Part shown: piece after piece, positions 43,596 to 56,400 of the stretch | Layout: each line of letters opens with the position of its first letter | Position numbering within the stretch: position 1 is the first letter of the stretch | Assembly: GCF_000001735.4 (NCBI RefSeq) | Contig: NC_003071.7 | Span: 6,813,151-6,877,150 of the forward strand | DNA: 64,000 nucleotides | From: Arabidopsis thaliana | Lineage: Eukaryota > Streptophyta > Magnoliopsida > Brassicales > Brassicaceae | Direction: 5' to 3' | Notes under the pieces: model-generated | The model's input: only the letters and a program-made list of their open reading frames with translations | Told to the model about the DNA's origin: nothing | Database searches by the model: none | Made by a program: the position numbers and the translations under genes

Positions 43596-44585
43596 CTAAA
43601 CAAGCTCTTCTTTTACGACCACAAGATGTTGGAAAGTTTTATCGTCACTTTTTTCACTGTTGTTGGCCACATCCTCTTGTTTGGTCTTTTGAGGCTCACC
43701 ATTAATTTCACGATTTAGTTTACAAAATTTTCTTTTGTTCTTTGCACGAATTCTCTGTTCTCTTTCTTCGCTTGTTTCATTCTTGTAGTGAGATGACATA
43801 TGTGCAGCAAATTTTTGAGAAGTATTAAAGACGCCATTGCACTTGGGACATGTATATGGACCATATTTTTCATATGGTAGACTATGTGTCCTACCATCAT
43901 TGTGATCATTGTTACTTTTCTCGTTTTCTTGAGACTCAATGTAATCAGTAGTTGCTTCAAAAAATATGGTTGGTTTCAAGATTTTCTTCATAGAACGACC
44001 ATCTTGGAGAACACGTTGATCATGATTGTGCTTTGATGACAAGGAAAACATGTCTAAATGTTGAGGATATGCAGAATTTTGACTCGGAAAAATGACATTA
44101 AGAGGTTTAGGATTCAAAAATTCGCATTGTTTATCAAAAGTATTTGGAGGAGAAAATATAGGATTCCAAATATTGGTTTTGGGATTCATGGCACGTTTGA
44201 CACGTTGAGCATCATATTGTACAGCGTCAAGTGTATTAGTAGGAACAATGGCTGTAAATTTGTTTGTAATGGTTTGTGTGAAAGAAACTCGAGTAAAATG
44301 AGGATTGTTTGTGATAGAAAAATAATTGTCATCAGAAATTATGTTTCTCTTCATCATATGATTTTCCACATGTGAATTTTGGAATCCAAATGAAGATGAA
44401 GAGGCATGTGAATTATGAAAACAAGAAAAAGAAGGAGATGATGAAAACAGATCACCATGGTTTGTGTGATCCGAAGTAATGAACCTCGAATGAACCATTT
44501 GAGAATTTTGATTCATTTGGATGGAGGAAAAACCACGATTGTTATCATCACAGTGAGGATTGAACTTATTTGGCATAGAAGACAT
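43596..44585 (-). CDS. AT2G15740: C2H2 zinc-finger protein with a single finger
   Basis: Intronless 329-residue protein. About 1-235 is low-complexity Ser/Asn/His-rich sequence. One C2H2 finger follows: Cys246, Cys249, His262 and His266 (C-x2-C-x12-H-x3-H). The helix reads TSQKFAAH where typical plant fingers have QALGGH, so it belongs to a less common plant subgroup. After the finger comes a basic stretch (REQRIRAKNKRKF, nuclear-localisation-like) and an acidic tail. The role is presumably nucleic-acid binding or transcriptional regulation; the target is unknown. A minus-strand TATA element lies about 50 bp upstream of the ATG. No close partner genes are present in this repeat-rich stretch. 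The locus name is from memory. Confidence 0.85.
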   Translation of the reverse strand: MSSMPNKFNPHCDDNNRGFSSIQMNQNSQMVHSRFITSDHTNHGDLFSSSPSFSCFHNSHASSSSFGFQNSHVENHMMKRNIISDDNYFSITNNPHFTRVSFTQTITNKFTAIVPTNTLDAVQYDAQRVKRAMNPKTNIWNPIFSPPNTFDKQCEFLNPKPLNVIFPSQNSAYPQHLDMFSLSSKHNHDQRVLQDGRSMKKILKPTIFFEATTDYIESQENEKSNNDHNDGRTHSLPYEKYGPYTCPKCNGVFNTSQKFAAHMSSHYKNETSEEREQRIRAKNKRKFCKLNREINGEPQKTKQEDVANNSEKSDDKTFQHLVVVKEELV

Positions 44586-44630
44586 TTTGAAAGATAGATA
44601 GAGTATATATTTTCTATTGTTTGTCTTACC

Positions 44631-44640
44631 CTTTTATATC
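44631..44640 (-). promoter_or_regulatory. TATA box of the C2H2 gene
   Basis: Minus-strand GATATAAAAG about 46-55 bp upstream of the start codon. Confidence 0.5.
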
Positions 44641-46359
44641 AAATACAAACTACGTAATAAATATATTAACCTCAAAAACGGAAATTAATCTTTAAATGCG
44701 AAAGGAAAAAAATCTACTTTATGTTCTCTATTATAAAATTATATTAAATATTTATAAATAAAAGAATCTTTAATTATTCATTTATTTCCCTGCAATCATC
44801 TTTATTTATTTGGTAATATATGGATGCAATATAAAATTTGATTTCCTGTCATATTCCTTGATTCAGTAATTGAAAATATGGACAAGATCCAGATTTAATA
44901 TATATGTTAACATATATAAGGTAGTTTACTTTAGGAAATATATATTCATAAAGAGCATTTGTTGATGTTGTGTCTTCTATCTTAATTTTGTTTGGTGATA
45001 TTACTTATTTGGATCCCTATTTAGTTCTATAAGTTTATTTACTAATTATTATTAAATAAATATTTATAGTTTGCATTGTGTAGATTTGCAATCTTATCTT
45101 CTAATAAAAGTTTTTATCGAAAATCTTATCTTGTAAGTTATAACTTAGTAAGTAACCATATATAATAAATGAAAATAGTTATTCCGGGATCACCTTCATC
45201 ATTTAAAAGCAAATAAAATTTAACATTTGTTCAACTACTAATGCATATAAAAGCCTATGAAAATATCTTAACAAAAAAAACTATACAATTTGAAGGTCAA
45301 TATGTTAAAAGTCAATAAATTAGAAACATAAAATAAATAAATATTAAACTTAATTCAGAAGCAACATAAACCATCAACAAATGAGTTTTTAGTGCATCCT
45401 TTCATTGTTTTCTAGGTGATTTAATCGCCATATTCAAACTAACGAAGATAACTTAATCTTACTGCAAGTAAAGAAAAAAATTAACAACAAAAAATAGTTT
45501 TAGAAAGTTTTAAACAACTAAAGAAGAAAAACCAGAACTAGAAAATCATAACACACAAAAGAACATTCAATAATAATTAAAGAGATAACAAATTATCAAT
45601 AATAGAGAGAAACAATGACAAAAACAATTAGAGAACAAATTACGGAAACAAAGAAATATACGAAAATTTAGAGACGTGAAAAAGATAGATGGAACTAATG
45701 AAAGATATATAAAAACAAAAACTAAAAATGGTAAATTGAAAATGTTAAATTTTTTATAAAGTCCAAATAATTTGGATGGAATAGATACTAGGATCATAAA
45801 GAAAAAGAAGAAAATAAAAAAGTAGAGAAAAGAAAGTGAGATAAAAAAATTATTTCTTTACTTACACATGTTATAGGTTTTTTTAACGACTGATGACAGC
45901 ATATTTATTTTGGCATAGTCAATGAATGCTTATGTTTCAAATATTTATCAACGTTTAATTCATGTTTTAAATAACTGCAGATGAAGTTGATGTTTAAAAT
46001 AGCTAAAATTTGAAAGTTAACTAACAGAGTCGTTAAACGGGTGATAATGTGCATTAGAGGTTCCGACTAATAATGACATGTTTATTTTGTCATGATCAAC
46101 GAATATTTATGTCTCAAACGTTAATTAATATTTATTTCATGTTTTAAATGACCACATATGAAATTACTGTATAAAATGGCCACAATTTAAAAGTTGGGGG
46201 AGTAAATGACCGCATCCTCTAGTTTGATATTTTTATGATCGCCATGAACTGCTTAAATAATTTAATATATATATCTAGGAAATCTCAATTTTCTTTTTGT
46301 TAGCAGCACTCTTGGAGTGAAATGATATATGTCGAACAAATATTTAAAAATGTGAAATT

Positions 46360-46360
<1 letters not shown>
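44641..46360. other. AT-rich intergenic DNA
   Basis: No coding signal. Segments at about 45880-45970 and 46050-46160 resemble one another (TTTATTTTG.CAT..TCAA.GAAT.CTTATGT.TCAAA followed by CATGTTTTAAAT and related sequence), suggesting a diverged local duplication. Confidence 0.45.

Positions 46361-46402
<42 letters not shown>
46361..46402. repeat. (TA)n microsatellite
   Basis: About 40 bp of uninterrupted TA dinucleotides. Confidence 0.97.
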
Positions 46403-46407
<5 letters not shown>

Positions 46408-47690
46408 GGTGAGTTCATACAACTTAAGCTTAAAACATTACATGAAAGATAAGGATAAAGGTTCAATGAGTTTTCCAAGATGCATAACTTTAACAAGATT
46501 GCAAAGGCTACAAGATCTTTTGGAATCTATAGAGATTCAAATTTAAAGGCTAGCTGCAAAAAATATCGGATCATCTTATAACCATAATAAGCTCGTGCGA
46601 TTAACGCATAAGAGCTTTCATTGAATTGCTCCATGGAAGAGGCTGTGGGTGGAGTCTTTTTCCCGATGGCGGAGTAAAGTTTCGGAGAAGGTATCTCCTT
46701 AAAAGTGATGCAAGACTCGGAATTTACCTAGGGTTTACGCTTCTCGGTTTCTCAGCCAACGGCTTGAATGATTCGATGGAACGATGGTAGAGATGGAAGA
46801 TGGAGGTTTTGTCGAATGAATCCACTCTCAACACGCATGATTGAATCCACAATCAAACAACGAACAAATTAACTCGAATCGAGAAGATAACTGTTCCGCA
46901 CGTACACAAGACTTTAGTGAATCCACACTAAGTTCAAATGCATAAAACTCAAAGACAAACTTTGAAAGAAAATACTTTTCTGATTAATTCTTAGATTATG
47001 GGTGAATACAAATGAAAACAAGGCTGAGCTTATGTAGGGGCTCAAGTGCAACGTCTATATGCTAAAATAAAGAAAGAAATCGCAACAATAAATGAAAATA
47101 TGACCGTTGGAAATTAACAAGAGGATCGGCCAAATTAAGAAAGTTGTGGTGTTTCTTGAATCTTGATAACGTAGGCAAGTAATGATGCTGCTTTGGGACG
47201 TCCATATTCATGTAGGAATCTTGTGGATCCGCAAAAGATGATCAGAAAAGAGACATTGTGATTTGATCTCTTTTGGCTCCGGATGAGGAAAGTCTTGGTT
47301 CTGCGGATTTACATAAGGTAGGATGCACCAAGGATTAAGTGTGAATGGTTGTGGGTGGTGTAGAGAATCTCCAGGTGTCCATATATGGCTTTGGGACGCG
47401 CAAACAAGAAGAAAATTATAGCTTTCCTAGTTGGCACAAGCTGGTCTTATACATAAAGTAATTTATAAAGTCCTTCAGAAAGTCCATCAAGCAGTCGATC
47501 AACAAGTGCATCAGCCAGTACGTTAGCTCCCATTCTTATATCAAAAGGAGTAAGTTTGATGGATTCGCATTAGAAGATCACAAGTCCAAAACACATATAA
47601 TCTTCCATTCAATTCAAAACAGAAATCATCCAATTTAAAAAGGCTTGAAAAGAGGGTTGATCGAACATATTGAAGCGGTTTTATCCAAAA
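46403..47690. other. Possible decayed retroelement, unidentified
   Basis: Base composition rises well above the surrounding AT-rich DNA between about 46550 and 47560, and no frame longer than about 60 codons survives. On the minus strand a short frame at about 47450-47535 starts MGANVLADALVDRLLDG. No LTR ends, target duplication or domain could be recognised, so the origin is open. Confidence 0.3.
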
Positions 47691-47696
47691 GGTTCG

Positions 47697-47780
47697 ATTT
47701 TCCTACCAAAAACGTAAACCTATAATTTTTCCGCCAAAAACATAAACCTGTGATTTTCCCGTCAAAAACGTAAACCCGTA
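47697..47780. repeat. Three tandem copies of a 28-bp unit
   Basis: CAAAAACRTAAACC recurs at 47707, 47735 and 47763, each preceded by a TTTTCC.. linker. Confidence 0.85.
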
Positions 47781-49660
47781 AAAAGTGGAATCCGTAAATA
47801 TCCTAAGTTTGATGATAATGAATTAATAATGTTAATTATTTATTATTGTTTTATAATAATAATTAATTAAATTATTAATTAAATGGATTAACCCATTTAA
47901 CAACTCAATCCATCAAATTAAATGAGTTATGGGTTGACTCATTTAACTCTAAACTCATTTGATTATGAGTTGAGTTGAATTGGGTTACCAATTTTGACAC
48001 CCCTAAGCGGATACACCTTTAACGGATTAAACTACTCTATTTTTGGAGATGATAACAAACTGTTGTACCCAACTTTTATTTCTACATAAAAGCAGTCGGT
48101 AGTTAGTCTAATGGTAAATAAAAAAGCTATCTAAACTGAAAACGAAGTTATCCGTCTTAACTGCAACAATCTTTTGGATCCTATGTATTCGAGTATCTGA
48201 CCATCATATTTGTCATTGTTACTTTTCTCTATTTTCAAAATTAAAATATGATATATTGAGATACATTGTTTTCAAAAATTTGGAAAGACAGAAAGTAGGA
48301 AAAACTGATCCTACGAAAATCGTTTGACACTTAAAACTCATATTAGGATTCATAGATTGTTCAAATACTTATTGATCTAGATATCTTATTTTTATCTTAT
48401 CTTATTTTTCCCGAGAGTAATAGAATATTTTAGTTATTATTATTCTTTTTTCCTTTTTATTAGTTATGGTTTGTATAATTTACAGTTATTTAGTATAAAA
48501 AATTCAACTGTTATTTACTTATTTTAATATTTTAGTTTTAGTGAACTCTAAGTGATTGCTAAATGCAGTGATTGATTTTTGATGAATTCCGGTGGCAAAA
48601 ATAAATTCTGAAAACAGTGACAAAGAATCTCAAATTATACAAATTTATTTTAGTTTTCTATTAATTGTAGTTTGTTAAATTTAGGATTATTTTAAAGTAT
48701 TTTTTGCATCGGTTATTTAGTAATTTTGAATATATGAAGTGGTATTAATAGAACATTTAGGGAAGCAATATCGGAAATCTGAAGAAATGAGAACCGATCG
48801 GGTTTTACTCAAGACAAATAACCAAACTGCATAGCAAAATTTTGGTTAGGTTCAGTTTGGATTTTCGATTCCGGTTATTATGCCCAGGACTAGTATATGC
48901 TCTCATTGGAATCAAAAAAGTTTATAGTCATATACGAGCTTATTTATTTAAGACTTAGGAATAAGCTCTGCATTATAATTCATGTTTATAGTTTCTTTGT
49001 AAACATTAATACAATTAATGTCTATATCTTGTGGACTTAGGAATAATTGCCACAAAGATATATACTTTCATTATATTATACGTTTATGTTTATAGTTTTT
49101 TTGTACAAACTCTTAACAAGAAAAAAAACAAATATATTTATACACATTTTCATTCTTTATTTTTTCGGACAAAGACTTGTTTTCATTCATTTAAATCAAA
49201 TCAAATACACATTTTCATTCTTTTATTTTTTAACAATAATTTTGTATTAAAATAGTTTGGTACGTTAATATTTAAAACATAAATTACAATTAAGAATGAT
49301 CATAAAACCTGTCTAATCAAGATAGTAGTAAACATATTAATAAATGGTCACCTACCTCTCTGATCCCATTTTAATATTATGCCGTTCGTTCAATCCATTT
49401 TTAATTTGGATCACATTTATAAAAAAAAACTCTGAATTAACTATTTACAAATATATTATCATACCGGCTCTAATCGTTGAATCCTTACGACAATGATATA
49501 AGACTTACCGACTAACTACCAAACACAAAAACGTTACCAAAAATTTTACTCTCATTTCTTTCGTACCACTTTTTCTTACCAATATTTTATACTGTTTTAC
49601 CTATTTCCGTATTACATACCATTTCCTTTAGTTACTAAAAAAAAAACATTGCTTTGTATA
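47781..49660. other. AT-rich intergenic DNA with a possible hAT-type terminus
   Basis: No gene seen. At about 47980-48004 the sequence GGGTTACCAATTTTGACACC, followed by CCT, resembles the terminus of plant hAT elements, preceded by repeated ACTCATTT/AAATGAGTT blocks. I did not find a matching opposite end. Confidence 0.4.
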
Positions 49661-49672
49661 ACCATTCAAATA
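49661..49672. repeat. Target-site duplication of LINE 2, left copy
   Basis: ACCATTCAAATA is repeated at 51010-51021 directly after the poly(A) tract. Confidence 0.9.
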
Positions 49673-51009
49673 GATCTTCTCTTTTCAAGGCTCGGGAAAC
49701 TCATTGGTGATGGTTCCACAACTCCTGTTTGGAGAACACCGTGGCTATCGCTCTCTTCCCCTGTCGCTCCAATGGGGCCATCTAACAAAAATTCTCATCT
49801 CCTGATGGTCTCTGATCTGCTCCTACCTAATTCTAATGTTTGGAACTTAGAACTCATTAGAGTTATCCTGCCAGAATACGAGAAATGCATTCTCAGTCTT
49901 CACCCAAGCTATCTAGGTGCCATCGATCACTGGGCTTGGCTCCCTACAAGTTCTGGAGACTAAACCTCTAAATCTGGCTACTACGAAGCCCTTAAACTTG
50001 AGGAAGACTTGGATCCCTTTGGTCCCCGGGTTGCTCCTGATCCTTTCAACTGGAAAACTCACATTTGGAACCTAAAAACTTCGCCAAAGACTAAGCTCCT
50101 CTTATGGAAAGCAGGTCAGTATGCACTTCCAGTTGGCCTCAACCTCACCCACCGACATATCACTGAGTCAGCAAAATGTCCTTTTTGTGACGATGATGAA
50201 TCTGTTCTTCATCTTCTCTTCAAGTGTCCTTTTTGCCCAAAAGATATGGAGTTTGGCCCCTTTCAAGTCCCCTCTGATCTGCGCTTCAATTCTTTCAGTC
50301 ACTGAAGGGATCGCCTCTTCGAGTAAGGCTATTTGCCTCCCTCCATCAGGATTAGGTGGTGGTCGACTCTCGCCTTGGCTTTTTTGGACAATCTGGTCTT
50401 CCCGAAACCAACTGATCTTCAATAAGAAGCAAACTCTGGCGGAAGATGCTTACCTCCTTGCGATTACTCGAGCAAAGGAATGGCAATCAGCCAATCAGAC
50501 TCAATCCTTACCCGCTAGAATTCCTGATCCACTGGTGATACCTCGATCCCATTCTATCGATCCTGTTTGTTGTACGGATGCTGCTTGGAAGACCGAAGGT
50601 TCCGCGTGCTTTGGCTGGATCTGCAAAGATTCACGAAATCAAACCATTTTCTAGGGATCTTCCGCATCGTTGTCGCCTGTTGTCTCTCCCTTAGTAGCCG
50701 AAGCTCTAGCAACTCTCCTGGCAATTGGAGTTGCAATTGAATCGGGAATTAAGCGGATCTCCTTTGCTTCGGACTCGTTAACACTTGTCAAAGCTATCAA
50801 TCGGAAGTTTCTCACAAAAGAGCTTCACCGGATTCTCCATGATATCCACTCTCTCTCAATTTCTTTTGATGCTTGTAGTTTCTTCTTTATTTCACGAAAG
50901 CACAATAGCGAAGCTGATGCCTTGGCAAAAGATGCCCTCCTATCCTGTATTAACTCCCTTATCTAAGTGAATAAATGCTAAGGTTTGTAAAAAAAAAAAA
51001 AAAAAAAAA
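49673..51009 (+). mobile_element. 5'-truncated LINE fragment with poly(A) and RNase H domain
   Basis: 1337-bp 3' fragment of a plant L1-type LINE bounded by a 12-bp duplication and ending in a poly(A) tract of about 21 nt (50989-51009). It encodes, in pieces, the end of ORF2: a zf-RVT-like part (FNWKTHIWNLKTSPKTKLLLWKA, then CPFCDDDESVLHLLFKC) at about 50009-50260, then an RNase H-type domain (CTDAAW, VAEALA, FASDSL, NSEADALA) at about 50570-50930. Lesions: an in-frame TAA at 49961-49963, a frameshift near 50290, and an in-frame TAG at 50652-50654. The intact poly(A) and duplication suggest moderate age. It is inactive. Confidence 0.92.
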
Positions 51010-51021
51010 ACCATTCAAATA

Positions 51022-52656
51022 TACCATCTCAGTAATTTTCTTTGGCCTACTTTTTACATCTCAAAAGTACAAACCATTTAGTAAATTAATGAAGAAAAAG
51101 TTGACAGGAAAAATTTGGAGACGCCAAGCTTTGCCCAAGGAATTTGTCATTGCAACTAAAGATAAATAAGAGTACTTCAAGTTATTAACTCATATTAGGT
51201 TGTAATCGGTTACTTAATCAAATGTTAACTATATAACAACTATTAATATTGTAATATGTGGTCCATTGACTTTATTCTGTTAAGAGAATCATTACCATTA
51301 TTATTGCAAAACCTCATGATTAAGGAGCATTGCATTTCTTCTTTTGCTATTCTACCTTTCGGCTCGGCCACATTGTTTCTTAATTCTCCAACACTTTTTA
51401 ATTCTCAAAACATTTAGGAGCAATATATCCCTTATTCTTTTTCATAAACTAAAAGTCCATTTTTTACAACAATTACAATTGCGAGCTAGATTTATAAATG
51501 TTATGTCACGACAGCTGTCTTTTATAAATATTCTCGGTTATTGTATTCTCCTTGTTCAGTGACTTGTCTGATGGCTCCGCAAATTAAGTACAAATTTTGT
51601 TTCTGTTTTCTTTTTTCTTCTCTCAATAGCATGGTAATGACATTTCAAAGCTTTCTCAGTTAGCCATTTCAAAGAATAGTCCAAGTCAAACAGATTTAAT
51701 GTGTGGTTCATTTGGAATGGATTTTCTAAAAACTAAATGTATCTTGATGATACAAATAGTCAACTTTTTTTTTGGGATAATTGATTTTCCAATTAAAAAA
51801 CAAATAACAATACAAGTTAATTGATCTAAATTTCTTATATACTCCCTCTTATGAAATTAGGTGTTGTTTTAGAACTTAACTTTTGTTTTTTAAACAATTG
51901 TGTTTTACATTTTTTCATATGTTTTGATGTAAATTATAGTTTTATCCCACTGATCTAATGTATTGACCAATAAGAAAATTTAAAAGTATATCAATAAACG
52001 ATAAAAAATTATTTGTTTTCTTAATATGTAATATGTCAAAAACATAACCAATACTTATTTATAAATGGAAGGAGTAGTAATCTTGGCTTTATAATGATCA
52101 TGATGTGAGATTTTTTAAAAGTCTTTTGGATAATCATATTTTTGTGGGTTTATTCATTTTAAACTGAATTCCACTTTAAGACATTAAACATGGTTAGAGT
52201 TACTGAATTCTAATACTATATGAGAATTACGACTAAGAAATCAATTAGTAGTTATTGGATCGACTCATATGGTATTGAATATTGATCCTTTAACACTTTC
52301 GATAAGAAAATTCTAACGTCAATTGTTTTAAAATCTTTTAATGCCCACATAACATATGGAGCTCGTGAAAAGACTGAGCACTCTCACTACTCACTAGCCT
52401 AGTAATGGTGGGGCAAATTTGTTTAATTGTCAATTAGTATCCGATGGACATTCTTCGTCGAATGAACGCAATAGCCAAAATACATTGTATGTCAAATTTT
52501 ACATTTGTTTTTTCTTGTATTCACTTGTATCAAACGTCACGAATTAAACAATTATCATATTTTCCCATCAATTTGATGGAACCTCAACACCACATTTAAA
52601 TCCACCAAAAAAGTGAATAAATAATAGATTAGGACAAAAAAAAAGTGCGAGAGGGA
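51022..52656. other. Intergenic, nothing recognised
   Basis: AT-rich, with the downstream flank of the DUF1645 gene at the right edge. No domain, RNA gene or transposon end seen. Confidence 0.55.
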
Positions 52657-53604
52657 TCAAGAGGAAGCACGTGACAATGACCCAACTCTAGCAATTTCAT
52701 TGACCGCAGGGTTAAACCCTAAGCAGCCTAACCAGCCTTGCTTGTACGGCAAGAATGTCTTCCTCTTCAATTCTTCCGATACTGCTCTGTTCTCAGTGTA
52801 ATGCATCTCGTGAGCCGAAACCACCGCTCCGTTCCTCCTCCTTGACCTAGACACCGAAGATTCACAACTCTCTCTCGATCTGATACTCGAATTTCTCACT
52901 TCCTCGGCATCTTTCTTTGTAAGTATATCGTACCTATTTAAAGACTCTTTGGTCGGAATCGGTCTTCCATCCGATGCACTCCTGAATAGCAACAGATCTT
53001 TGAGTTTCCACTTCTTATATGCACGACCAGGGAACAGAATTGCTGACAAGAAAACAGAGGATTTTTGATTACTTGTGTTGGAAGCAACCATTTTTGTTGA
53101 TTGTACTTCTTCTTCTTCATCAACCATAATGTCTGAAACCCTTAACGGAGACATAGAACGGCTTCCTTTACGATCATAACGCGAAGAAGAAGATCCTGGT
53201 GACCGGTCTCTTCCTCGATCTTTCTGATCATCCGAATCTTCTATCTCAAGACCCCTAGATCTAGGAGAAGAAACAGTAGGAGTGAGAGGTGTCCTTAAAG
53301 GACGAATCTTTCCTCCATCAAAGAGCTCATCAGCTGCAGAGAAAGAAGTTTTCTCCAACTGACCACTGAAATTGAACTCAAAATCGTCTTCGAAACCGAT
53401 GGCTGATCTCTTCTTGGGAGTTCTTGGTTGGTCATCCCAATCAAAAGGTATGTTAGAGGAAGTGGAAGGAGAAGGGCTTGTTGGTGCACTGAAAAAGTTG
53501 TTGCCAAATCGAGTTGGGCTCGAAGGAGCTGTTATGTAAGGAGACGAAGTTGTGCTGTCAAAATTGAGTTCTGCTGCTGCTGCTTCTGCCACTTCTATCT
53601 CCAT
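52657..53604 (-). CDS. AT2G15760: DUF1645 family protein
   Basis: Intronless 315-residue protein. It opens with a short Ala/Glu segment, then the conserved SSPYITAPSSPTRFG block, a Pro/Ser-rich stretch and an acidic DFEFNFSG motif with FSAADELFDGGKIRPL. The middle is Ser/Arg/Asp-rich. The second conserved part is YKKWKLKDLLLFRSASDGR (about 193-211), an amphipathic basic segment that in this family suggests calmodulin binding. The C-terminus has the conserved FLPYKQGWLGCLGFNPAVNE. These blocks in this order define plant DUF1645 proteins, several of which are stress-responsive; the molecular function is not known. No signal peptide or membrane segment. A TATA element lies about 150 bp upstream. 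The locus name is from memory. Confidence 0.9.
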   Translation of the reverse strand: MEIEVAEAAAAELNFDSTTSSPYITAPSSPTRFGNNFFSAPTSPSPSTSSNIPFDWDDQPRTPKKRSAIGFEDDFEFNFSGQLEKTSFSAADELFDGGKIRPLRTPLTPTVSSPRSRGLEIEDSDDQKDRGRDRSPGSSSSRYDRKGSRSMSPLRVSDIMVDEEEEVQSTKMVASNTSNQKSSVFLSAILFPGRAYKKWKLKDLLLFRSASDGRPIPTKESLNRYDILTKKDAEEVRNSSIRSRESCESSVSRSRRRNGAVVSAHEMHYTENRAVSEELKRKTFLPYKQGWLGCLGFNPAVNEIARVGSLSRASS

Positions 53605-53750
53605 TAATGGTTTGTTCTTTGGATGCTCTGTTCTTCTTTTGCCTTTCTTGGTTGTTGTAAGGTGTTCCCTTTTAGACGAAAAGCTTGACTTTAGAGAGGT
53701 ACAAGGAGAGAGAGAGATGGAGAAAATGAATGGTGAATGAATTAGGAGAT

Positions 53751-53760
53751 GCCTTTATAA
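53751..53760 (-). promoter_or_regulatory. TATA box of the DUF1645 gene
   Basis: Minus-strand TTATAAAGGC about 150 bp upstream of the ATG, followed by a purine/pyrimidine-biased leader with GAGAGAG runs on the plus strand. Confidence 0.45.
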
Positions 53761-56400
53761 GTGTTACCTACCTCATGGGTCGTGACTTAATTATTGTGAT
53801 TTTTCTAACTCTCTATTCTATATGTTTTTTTGGACCAAATTGGCTGTGTTTTTTTTTAGTTTTCATAGTTGTTTATTTTATATATCAAGAGGATTTATAC
53901 ATTATTGGTCCTTACATCTTTCCAGACTGAAATTTGAATAGATTACATCTGTATAAATAGAACCTGAAACTTTTTTTCTTGTGAATAACTCAATAAATGT
54001 AGTCTCTAGCTAATTTAATATTTATCACAGTACATTTGATGAATTAGGAAGACATACTTTTTCAAACCATTATTTATCATAACCGACTCGTTTATTCATG
54101 ATTTGGTTTTGACAATATGTCTAACTGTGGGTGACACCAGAATGAATTGGTTTTATTTTTCCACTATTTTTTTAGTTTACTTGGTTTTGCTTAGAAGAAA
54201 TTGTTTTGCGGTTCCGTTATTCATATGGTCAATAATAATTTGGTTCAGTTAAGCAAAAAAATTGTTTTTTTTGGGCAAAAAAAAAAAAAAATTGTTATTC
54301 ATATGTATTTCCTAGTATTGTTAGACAAAACTTTGTTTACCAAAATTTTTCAGTTATGTATAGCAAAATCGCAAATAATATTTAATTACTAAATATAGGA
54401 TTTTGTGCAAAAAACCTCTTTACAGTCATGTTTGCAATTTTATCTTTCACGTCTAAAAAAAATGCAAAATAATCATATGAAATCAAAAATAATACGCAAT
54501 ATAACCCATTTTCACTATTGTCAAATTTAAAATTTTGATAAATAATATAATCGAAATCTTCGAAATGAGGAGTTCAACTATATCTTTAAATTTTTCAAAA
54601 ACAAATGTATGTGATCGTGAAAACGTTTACAATATGTAAAGTTGCAAAAATGGATTATATTGTTTATTATTTTTGACTTCATAAGGTAAAGTTGTAAAAA
54701 TGAGCGATTTGAGAATTCGTTGCACAAAACTCTTGTAATAATATAAGTTGGTTAATTAATTAATTTCTTGGTTATAAATTTTAATATATCTATAGGGATT
54801 AGTTTAAATAAATTATTTGTGACATAAGAAATTTATAATATATTTCATAATTATTTTTGAGCTCACGTATCTAAAGTTTTTCACCAGAAATGAAAAAAAA
54901 AGCTAAAAACTTGTAATTTGTCAAACTCATGTGGGGAAAAGGTTCGGTTTTCTCATGCAGCAAAGAGTTAATTGTTGTCCTTTTATTTCATGAATATTGA
55001 CTATTGTTGCAGTTTTTTTGTACTCTAATGAAATAAAATTAATATAATTGATATCATGTTCAATAGAGATGGCTTCTCGAATTCTTATTTTTCTACGTGA
55101 TTAACGTAATGGTTACACTAATGGCGGCTATATACCTCCAAATATCCAATTTATAATCTATTTTTTTGCAAGATATATATAACACACTCCAAATTACATT
55201 ATAATAGCTTAAACTCTGTGATGTTTCTTGTGTTATAATGCGACTAATTATAGGTTTTTATTCGTATTTGTCAATGTCATCGTCTCTTTTTAAAATTTAA
55301 AATTATCAACAGGTTTTGAGCCGGCGAAGACTAGTATTACTTTGATGCATGTTACTTTAAGTCTCGGTTTGTGGTTACTTCATACGGAGAACAATTTAAT
55401 TGATAACTGAAAATGATTCAATAGCTAAAAGGTTAGATCCCATATACTGTACTGAGTTTAGACCCTAATTAGCTATATAGTTCTAAACAGATGTTCAAAA
55501 TCTTTTCATTACAATTTTAATCATGGTTGTTGAACAGTATGAAAATAAGAAAAACATGTCATGTTGTCATAGTTATTATTTATTTTTTTGATAAACAGTG
55601 GGAGTTCAAGATATTGGAACAAAAATTTACCGTATTTTTGGTTATTTTTGTTTTCATAGATTTTGGAATTGATTTGGAATCTCCCAATATCAAAAAACAG
55701 TCCACCGACACATACTGCTTCTTTTACACACAAAGAAAAAAAAAAAGGAAAAAAAACTTATATTGTTTCTTCTATACTTTTCCCTGAAAATAAGAAAAGA
55801 AACATTTTGCATGCAACCAAACGTTGTTCTCGTGTTTGCTATTTGACAAAAAAAAATCAAATCAAATTTTCAGTTTAAATTATTATAGTTAAAACACAAA
55901 TGCGTATACATAAAGTCGTGGTCGATGGTCTATAGAGTAGTACTAAACGAGTTTTGCAAGTTGAGTTTATTATTTGAGAAACTCCAAATGTCAATGTCTT
56001 AACGGTTGTACAATTTTGACTTTGGTATACACTTCAACATACACATGTAACATGTTGATTGATTACAGATTTGTGAGAACAAACACTAAAGATGTTTTAC
56101 CTTCAATTAAACATGTCATTTGGTTGGAACTTTCGAAACGATATCCAGATTTTTAATAAATAACTACTAACACAAGTGGGGAAGGTAACAAATTGTACTT
56201 GCATAATAGTATATGATTTTGTCTACCAAATAATTGCTGGGGAAGTAAATTAAAAGATGTCTATGAAAGAGAAGAGAAGAACATCTTTATCTCCGATTCG
56301 TTTGGTTTGAAACAGTTTTCAAGCCAAATAAACAAAATAAAACCAATGTCAAATTCCAAGGAAACGTTGGCAACACTATGAGCAACTTTGGCTCTTCAAA
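53761..56400. other. AT-rich intergenic DNA
   Basis: No gene recognised. Short frames in this stretch are low-complexity Phe/Lys/Tyr strings expected from AT-rich DNA. Confidence 0.55.
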
